Part shown: positions 58,938-64,000 of the stretch, in pieces
Layout: every line of letters starts with the position of its first letter
Numbering within the stretch: the first letter of the stretch is position 1
Origin: DATAEY01 sp045805565
GTDB lineage: Bacteria; Actinomycetota; Thermoleophilia; Solirubrobacterales; Solirubrobacteraceae
DNA: 64,000 nucleotides
Reading direction: 5' to 3'
Assembly (NCBI GenBank): GCA_045805565.1
Contig: JBJMKZ010000039.1
Coordinates: 1-64,000, forward strand
Notes under the pieces: model-generated
The model's database searches: none
What the model saw: only the letters and a program-made list of their open reading frames with translations
What the model was told of the DNA's origin: nothing
Program-made: the position numbers and the translations under genes

Positions 58938-59831
58938 ATGGGCGGCGAGCGCGGGCAGGCGACGGTCGACTGGACGGCGCTCGTCCTCCTGGTGGCGCTG
59001 GCGCTGGGCGCCGTCACGTACGTGGCCGCAGCCATCGACGCCCCCTGGCTCGGGCGCGCGCTGCGCTGCGCCGTCCTGGCCGGCTGCCGGGGCGAGGATG
59101 CCGAGCTCGAGGCGGCCTACGGCGCCGACGCCGCAGCCTACGTCCGAGCCTACGCCCCGGGGATCGTGTACGAGCCGCGCACGCTGACCCTCCCGATCGA
59201 CTTCCGCGGCTGTCGCTCGCACCGCTGCTCGGACGCGGCCGACCTGCGCGGGACCGACGTATGGGAGTCGACCGCCGGCCGTCATGCGACGGTCTTCACC
59301 CACGTGGTCGACCGGCGCGCCGGCGGAGGGGACCTCTTCGTCCAGTACTGGCTCTACTACCCCGACTCGACGTACCTGGGGCCGGCGTACGCCGCCAGCC
59401 AGGCGCTGCGCGGGCCCCTCGCCTACACGCCGGCCGGAGTCATCTCGCGCGTCGCGGCGGGACATCACGCCGACGACTGGGAGAGCTATCAGGTCCGGAT
59501 CGCCGGCGATGGCCGCGTGCTCGCCCGGGCCTCGGCACATCACGGCTACTCGGGATACCGGCGCTGGCCCAACCTCAACGAGCTGCCGCCGAGCATTCCC
59601 GTGCGGCGCACCGGCGCCTGGACGCCGGTGACCGGCTGGACGCGGGTCTCCCGCGGCAGCCACGCCGGGCACCTCGTGGACGGCCCGAGCGGCGAGCGAC
59701 GCACCGAGTCCAATGGCGTCGCGCTGGTGCCGATCGAGCGGCTGGGCGAGCGCGACCGCTTCGGGGGGTTCGCGATCCCGCCCCCGTGGCGCAAGCCCGT
59801 CTACCGGCAGCCCGACCGCGTGGACACCTAG
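58938..59831 (+). CDS. Exported protein with class IVb pilin-like N-terminus
   Basis: 297 residues. The N-terminus GGERGQATVDWTALVLLVAL has the Flp/TadE prepilin pattern: Gly before the cleavage, then five residues, Asp at +5 and an aromatic at +6, and a hydrophobic helix. The rest is a globular exported domain with CRSHRC, FVQYWLYYPDSTYLGP and HHADDWESYQV, resembling Vps62/NPP1-like folds with His and Asp that could bind metal. No tad genes are nearby. Function unknown. Confidence 0.6.
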   Translation: MGGERGQATVDWTALVLLVALALGAVTYVAAAIDAPWLGRALRCAVLAGCRGEDAELEAAYGADAAAYVRAYAPGIVYEPRTLTLPIDFRGCRSHRCSDAADLRGTDVWESTAGRHATVFTHVVDRRAGGGDLFVQYWLYYPDSTYLGPAYAASQALRGPLAYTPAGVISRVAAGHHADDWESYQVRIAGDGRVLARASAHHGYSGYRRWPNLNELPPSIPVRRTGAWTPVTGWTRVSRGSHAGHLVDGPSGERRTESNGVALVPIERLGERDRFGGFAIPPPWRKPVYRQPDRVDT

Positions 59832-59842
59832 TCACCCAGAGC

Positions 59843-60655
59843 TCACTCGTTGGCGAGCGCGGGTCCGCGTGGCGCGTGACCGAACGGGTCGCCCTGGCGG
59901 GCCGCCAGCTCGGCCGGCCAGTCGCGGGGGAACTCGCCCAGGGCCTGGCCGCGGCCGCCCGGCACGCGCAGCTCGACCGCGATCCGCCCCGACTCGATAC
60001 GGATGAGGTTGTAGGCGGGTTCCGGAAAGCCCCGCGTGCGCAGTGTCGAGACGGTGCCCGAGTGCACGAGCAGCATGCCCGCCACCGGCCAGACGTAGGG
60101 GACGTGGCGGTGCCCCGAGAGGACGAGGTCCGCCTCCGCCTGGCGCAGCAGGGCGAGCACGTCGCCGGCGTCACCCACCTGGTTGCGCTCGCGTCCGGTG
60201 CCGGGGATCGGCATCAGGTGGTGATGGCAGACGAAGACGCGCAGATCGGCCCGGCGAGCAAAGCCCTCCTCGATCCACCGGTAGTGCTCGCGCCCGATCT
60301 CGCCCTCATCGAGGTCGGGCTTCGAGGAGTCCACGGCGACCAGCGCGACGTCGATGCCGTCGACCTCCAGCGCCAGCCGCGAATCCCGCGGCCCGAACGT
60401 GTCCTCGAAGCGCAGGTAGCCGACGTTGCGAGCATCGTGGTTGCCGGGCACGACGACGACGTCGCCGCACTTCAGAGCGTCCAGCTGCGCCTTGGCGACC
60501 GGATACTGGTCGGGGTAGCCGTCGTCCGTGACGTCGCCGGCCACAACGACGAGATCCGGCTGCACCCGGTTGATCTCCGCCACCGCGGCGGCCAACAGCT
60601 CCTCGCGGTACCGGGCGCCGCCGACGTGGAGGTCCGATAGCTGGGCGATCAGCAC
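59843..60655 (-). CDS. Calcineurin-like metallophosphoesterase
   Basis: 270 residues. Metal motifs are complete: DLH at 8-10, GDVTDDG, GNHD, VCHHHL and GHRHVP. Resembles Icc/CpdA-type cyclic nucleotide phosphodiesterases. Substrate unknown; cyclic nucleotides including c-di-AMP degradation products could be considered but nothing in sequence shows this. Start GTG 60655. Confidence 0.88.
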   Translation of the reverse strand: MLIAQLSDLHVGGARYREELLAAAVAEINRVQPDLVVVAGDVTDDGYPDQYPVAKAQLDALKCGDVVVVPGNHDARNVGYLRFEDTFGPRDSRLALEVDGIDVALVAVDSSKPDLDEGEIGREHYRWIEEGFARRADLRVFVCHHHLMPIPGTGRERNQVGDAGDVLALLRQAEADLVLSGHRHVPYVWPVAGMLLVHSGTVSTLRTRGFPEPAYNLIRIESGRIAVELRVPGGRGQALGEFPRDWPAELAARQGDPFGHAPRGPALANE

Positions 60656-60741
60656 CGCGACGGAGCGCTCGGTCGTCGGCGGCCGCCCTCCGGGGCGGAG
60701 AACCGGCGCGCTGGGGCCATGAGCGCGGAGCCTGCGCCGCC

Positions 60742-61713
60742 TCAGCGCACCGAACCGGCGTGCTGGGGCTCGGCGTCGCGGCGACCATTCGAGGGCGGCT
60801 CGTCCCCCATCAGGCCGTCGATGGCCAGAACCATCTCGTCGGCCAGTCGCGGGCCGTCGGTCTTCGCCTCGGGCCGCGCCGCGATCCGGACCACGATCCC
60901 GTCTGGGTCCATCTGCTCCACGTCGATCTCCGGCTTCGACCGCAGGGGCGCCGAGACGGCGTCGACGACGCGCTCCTGAAGGTCGCTGGGCGTGACGCCA
61001 CGCGCAAGCCGCACGTGCAGCTCGACCGCCGCCAGCTCGCCCAGCGGCACGATCGTCGACGCCAGGACGAGGTTGTTGGGGACGATGATGTTCCCCTCGG
61101 CCTCCGCCAGCGCCGTGTTGGGCACCGTGATGCTCTCCTCGTCGGGCGCGAGCGTGGTGTAGAGGAGGCCCAGCGAGCTGACGATGCCCTCGACCTGATG
61201 GTTGCCGCCCAGCATCCCGCCCTCGAGGCGGATGCGGTCGCCCAACCTGAACGGCCGGGCGCTGAGCAGGACGACGCCCGCGATCAGGTTGCCGAACGTC
61301 TGCTGACCCGCCAGGCCGAGGATCGCCGCGGCGAACGCGCCGCCCAGGACCAACTCCTGTGCCGGAAGCCCGGACACGTACAGGGCGACCACCACCACCG
61401 CGGCCAGGGTGGCCAGGCGGATGAAGAAGCCGAGCGTCCCGGCGGTCGACGGCGAGAACCGTCGAAACAGGATCGGGCCGAGGGCCCGGCCCGTGCTGCG
61501 GGCGAATGCCCAGCCCAGCAGGATGACCGCGAACAGCCCGGCCACGCGCAGGGGCTCGTCCAGGCCGAACAGCTCGGCCCGATAGACGTAGGCGAGCAGC
61601 ACCGCGGCCAGCAGCGGCAGCAGCAGCAGGGTCTGGCGCACGGCGCCGCGCCCACGCTCGGCGGCGCGCGCGGCTGCGCGCTCACGCAGGGTTTGCACGA
61701 TCGTGACCGGCAT
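60742..61713 (-). CDS. MscS family mechanosensitive channel
   Basis: 323 residues. Four helices, with the pore helix AAILGLAGQQTFGNLIAGVV and the beta domain FRLGDRIRLEGG...VEGIVSSLG followed by VPNTAL. The C-terminal domain is alpha/beta and ends in a charged tail. Releases solutes on hypo-osmotic shock, a process linked elsewhere to c-di-AMP. Confidence 0.9.
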   Translation of the reverse strand: MPVTIVQTLRERAAARAAERGRGAVRQTLLLLPLLAAVLLAYVYRAELFGLDEPLRVAGLFAVILLGWAFARSTGRALGPILFRRFSPSTAGTLGFFIRLATLAAVVVVALYVSGLPAQELVLGGAFAAAILGLAGQQTFGNLIAGVVLLSARPFRLGDRIRLEGGMLGGNHQVEGIVSSLGLLYTTLAPDEESITVPNTALAEAEGNIIVPNNLVLASTIVPLGELAAVELHVRLARGVTPSDLQERVVDAVSAPLRSKPEIDVEQMDPDGIVVRIAARPEAKTDGPRLADEMVLAIDGLMGDEPPSNGRRDAEPQHAGSVR

Positions 61714-61817
61714 CGCGGTCCAGGGATGTCACTCCCCGCAGGCGCCCGCGGTGAAACACCTACCTTGCCGCACACATGTCCGGCGACGGGCGCGTCAAGC
61801 ACCCTCGCCCCGGCGCC

Positions 61818-61823
61818 TACCAT
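61818..61823 (+). promoter_or_regulatory. -10 element deciding the start of the SCP2-like gene
   Basis: TACCAT overlaps the ATG at 61822 and ends 7 nt before GTG 61831, so the GTG is the likely start. Confidence 0.45.
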
Positions 61824-61830
61824 GCCTCGC

Positions 61831-62250
61831 GTGCCCCGGCTCGCCCCGGCGGAGGGACGCCCGCTTCGACTCGGCGCCGTCGCCGACGATGGCATCGCCG
61901 CCAGCATCTACGCGCTCGTCGAGCGCGGCATCCACCGCCGGCCTGCGCTGTCGCGCCAGATCCACGGCGAGATCGAGCTGCGCTTCGACGAGGAGCTGGC
62001 GCCCGTGCGGCTGGTGTTCGACGACCAGGCGGTGACCGTCGAGGACGGGTCCGCGCACCAGCCCGATCTCGTCATCAGCGGCCGCCTGCCCCACGTCGTC
62101 GCGCTGGCCACGGCGCCACTGCTGGGCGGCGTGCCCAATCCCGCGAACCGGCGGGGCAGGGCGGCCTTGGCGCGGATCGCCAACCGCCGGGTCCGCGTCA
62201 CCGGGAACCGAACTCTGGGGCGAAAGCTCCTGCGCCTGCTGGCGCTCTAG
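61831..62250 (+). CDS. SCP2-like sterol carrier family protein
   Basis: 139 residues from GTG 61831. HGEIELRFDEELAPVRLVFD, VTVEDGSAHQPDLVISG and LPHVVALATAPLLGG follow the SCP2 strand-helix pattern, which forms a lipid-binding tunnel. The C-terminus is basic (RVRVTGNRTLGRKLLRLL). Ligand unknown. ATG 61822 would lie inside the promoter. Confidence 0.7.
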   Translation: MPRLAPAEGRPLRLGAVADDGIAASIYALVERGIHRRPALSRQIHGEIELRFDEELAPVRLVFDDQAVTVEDGSAHQPDLVISGRLPHVVALATAPLLGGVPNPANRRGRAALARIANRRVRVTGNRTLGRKLLRLLAL

Positions 62251-62277
62251 CGCGGCGCTCCGCACGTGGGGGGGGCG

Positions 62278-63720
62278 CTACTGCGCGGCGGCGCGCCGGG
62301 CCAGCTCGACCAGGAGGCGCACCCCGAACCCGGAGCCGCCCTTGGCGGCGTAGGGCCGATTGAGATCCCAGGCGGTCCCGGCGATGTCGACGTGCGCCCA
62401 GGGGACGTCGCCCACGAAGCGCGCCAGGAATTCCGCGGCGGTGATCGACGATGCCTTGCGCTCCTCGGTGGCGTTCACGATGTCCGCGTAGCGGCCCTTG
62501 ATCATCTCGGCGTACTCGGGATGGAGGGGCAGGCGCCACACCGACTCTCCCGTGGCCCGCGCCGCCGTCTCGACCTCGTCGGCCCAGGCGTCGTCGTTGG
62601 AGAACAGCCCGGCGTGGGTCGAGCCCAGCGCCACCACGATCGCCCCGGTCAGGGTGGCGAGGTCCACGATCCGCTCGGCTCCCTGCTCGACCGTCCAGGC
62701 GAGGCAGTCGGCCAGCACCATCCGCCCCTCGGCATCGGTGTTGTTGACCTCGATCGTCGTGCCGTTACGCGCCCGCACGATGTCGCCGGGCTTGACCGAG
62801 TGCCCGGACGGCATGTTCTCGGTGGCGCCCGCCACCGCCACCAGGCGGACGGGCAGACCCAGGCGGGCGACCGCGTCCACCGCCTCGATGACCGCGGCGC
62901 CGCCGGACATGTCGAACTTCATCTCGGCCATCTTGGCCGACGGCTTGATCGAGATCCCGCCGGTGTCGAAGGTCACCGCCTTGCCGACGAAGCCGAGCGT
63001 GGGGCCGGATGCCGCGGCGCCCTCGTAGTGCAGCGTGATGAGCGCCGGCTCCTCGTCGCTGCCCCGGGCGACCGCCGCGAACGCCCCCATGTTCAGCTCC
63101 TCCAATCCCGCCCGTCCGTGCACCTGCGCCGAGACCGTCTCGTGCTGGTCGGCCAGCGCGCGGGCGCGGGCGGCCAGCAGCCCGGGGGTCATGTCGTTGG
63201 AGGGGGTGTTCTGGAGGTCGCGGGCCGCGTTCTGGGCCGCCGAGATCACGCCCGCCGCCGCCACCGGTCCGGCGACGTCGTCGTGGGCGCTGACCACCAG
63301 GCTCTCGAGCCGGGGGCCGTCGTCGCGATCCGCCTTGTAGCGATCGAAGCGGTAGGCGCCGAGCATGGTTCCCTCGACCAGGGCCCCGGCCACGTCGTCG
63401 CCGACGTGGTGTGGCAGCTCCCAGCACAGCGCCCGGGCGCCGAGCTCACGGGCTCGGGCCTGTGCCGCCCCCGCGGCGGCGCGGGCGCGCTCGGCATCGA
63501 GCTCGTCGCGCTTGCCGAGCCCCACCAGCAGCCAGCGGCGACCCTGGGCGTGGGTGACCGCCAGCCTGCGCGGTGCGGCCCGCGCCTCGCCGGAGTCGAC
63601 CAGCTGCTGCAGGGGAGCGCCCTCGAGGTCGTGGGTGACGGCCTCGCCCTCGAACAACCCGACGGCGATGGTGTCGGCGCCGGTGTCCAGCGGAGCGGCG
63701 GTGGTGCCCTCGACCTTCAC
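62278..63720 (-). CDS. pepA: Leucyl aminopeptidase (M17, PepA)
   Basis: 480 residues. NTDAEGRMVLADCL is the M17 signature with metal-binding Asp and Glu; VGKAVTFDTGGISIKPS and MKFDMSGGA hold the other ligands. It removes N-terminal residues from peptides. GTG 63720 is set by -10 TATCTT (63730-63735, minus strand) 9 nt upstream; reading upstream enters the divergent thiolase gene. Confidence 0.95.
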   Translation of the reverse strand: MKVEGTTAAPLDTGADTIAVGLFEGEAVTHDLEGAPLQQLVDSGEARAAPRRLAVTHAQGRRWLLVGLGKRDELDAERARAAAGAAQARARELGARALCWELPHHVGDDVAGALVEGTMLGAYRFDRYKADRDDGPRLESLVVSAHDDVAGPVAAAGVISAAQNAARDLQNTPSNDMTPGLLAARARALADQHETVSAQVHGRAGLEELNMGAFAAVARGSDEEPALITLHYEGAAASGPTLGFVGKAVTFDTGGISIKPSAKMAEMKFDMSGGAAVIEAVDAVARLGLPVRLVAVAGATENMPSGHSVKPGDIVRARNGTTIEVNNTDAEGRMVLADCLAWTVEQGAERIVDLATLTGAIVVALGSTHAGLFSNDDAWADEVETAARATGESVWRLPLHPEYAEMIKGRYADIVNATEERKASSITAAEFLARFVGDVPWAHVDIAGTAWDLNRPYAAKGGSGFGVRLLVELARRAAAQ

Positions 63721-63786
63721 GGGGGCCGCAAGATACCCGCCGCTAGGATTCTGATCCCCGTCCAGCCACCCGGAGGCCGCCCGCCG

Positions 63787-64000
63787 ATGCCACAGACCGT
63801 GATCCTCTCCGCCGCCCGCACGCCGATCGGCAAGCTCGCCGGCGGACTGGCCAAGCTGGACGCCACGGAGCTCGGCGCCACCGCGATTCGGGCGTCGCTC
63901 GAGCGCGCCGACGTGGAGCCCGAGCAGGTCGAGCATGTGGTCATGGGCCAGGTGCTACAGGCGGGGCAGGGGCAGATCCCCTCCCGTCAGGCCCAGGTCA
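63787..64000 (+). CDS. Acetyl-CoA C-acetyltransferase (thiolase), 3' end outside the window
   Basis: The first 71 residues are present. VILSAARTPIGKLAGGLAKL and HVVMGQVLQAGQGQIPSRQA are the typical biosynthetic/degradative thiolase N-terminus (PhaA/AtoB-like). The catalytic Cys is beyond the window. A -10-like TAGGAT near 63744 gives a leader of about 30 nt. Confidence 0.85.
   Translation, partial: MPQTVILSAARTPIGKLAGGLAKLDATELGATAIRASLERADVEPEQVEHVVMGQVLQAGQGQIPSRQAQV

Noticed and set aside
1..64000. tRNA genes, CRISPR arrays, transposases, integrases, prophage genes
   Set aside because: None was seen on reading both strands; gaps between genes are mostly under 150 bp and the larger ones are explained by riboswitches and the sigma factor promoter.

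Overview
The window is a GC-rich (roughly 70% or more), densely coded actinobacterial chromosome segment. The gene set (F420-type luciferase-like oxidoreductase, egtB/egtD, meaB, acyl-CoA carboxylase beta, WS/DGAT, DUF2510, DUF6458, GH57/DUF1957) and the protein style suggest Actinomycetota, most probably Thermoleophilia/Solirubrobacterales. This placement is by impression, not by a search. About 70 genes are recognised. I saw no tRNA, rRNA, insertion sequence, prophage or CRISPR array, and no sharp change of base composition.

Layout. 1-9.1 kb: an envelope polysaccharide locus (KpsC-like capsule protein, GT4 and GT2 glycosyltransferases, a DPM1-like GT2 with its DUF2304 partner, and two paralogous pyruvyl-transferase-family proteins) interrupted by an M20 peptidase. 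9.2-13.4 kb: membrane enzymes (PAP2/AUR1-like, MptB-like mannosyltransferase, PrsW protease). 13.5-20.7 kb: secreted and cell-wall proteins (lysyl-oxidase-like protein, TIM-barrel plus PG-binding protein, MepA-like endopeptidase) mixed with arfB, patatin, VOC, DUF4234 and RDD proteins. 20.8-27.2 kb: small proteins, rhodanese, DUF2182, carboxylase beta, NlpC/P60, minimal zincin. 27.3-32.9 kb: thiolase, WS/DGAT, SDR, ergothioneine genes. 33-43 kb: RibD-like and LLM enzymes, glpX, RlpA-like protein, the primary sigma factor, HxlR regulator, ArsA ATPase. 43-50 kb: ParA-like ATPase overlapping ftsZ, gamma-glutamyltransferase, Lon-N protein, dehydrogenases. 50-57 kb: methyltransferases, GH57, GT4 and an acyltransferase in an arrangement like the mycobacterial methylglucose lipopolysaccharide locus. 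56.7-64 kb: meaB, acyl-CoA dehydrogenase, a pseudopilin-like secreted protein, MscS, SCP2-like protein, leucyl aminopeptidase and the start of a second thiolase.

The strongest regulatory signal is three copies of a c-di-AMP (ydaO/yuaA) riboswitch, each directly upstream of a different exported cell-wall protein (TIM-barrel/PG-binding, NlpC/P60, RlpA-like). They look like a c-di-AMP-controlled wall-remodelling regulon spread over 24 kb.

Expression architecture is compact. More than twenty genes have a TANNNT -10 hexamer only 5-9 nt before the start codon, implying leaderless mRNAs. About ten gene pairs overlap as NTGA, including one that seems to use a CTG start. Three convergent pairs share the palindrome CTAG as both stop codons. 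These patterns were used to choose starts.
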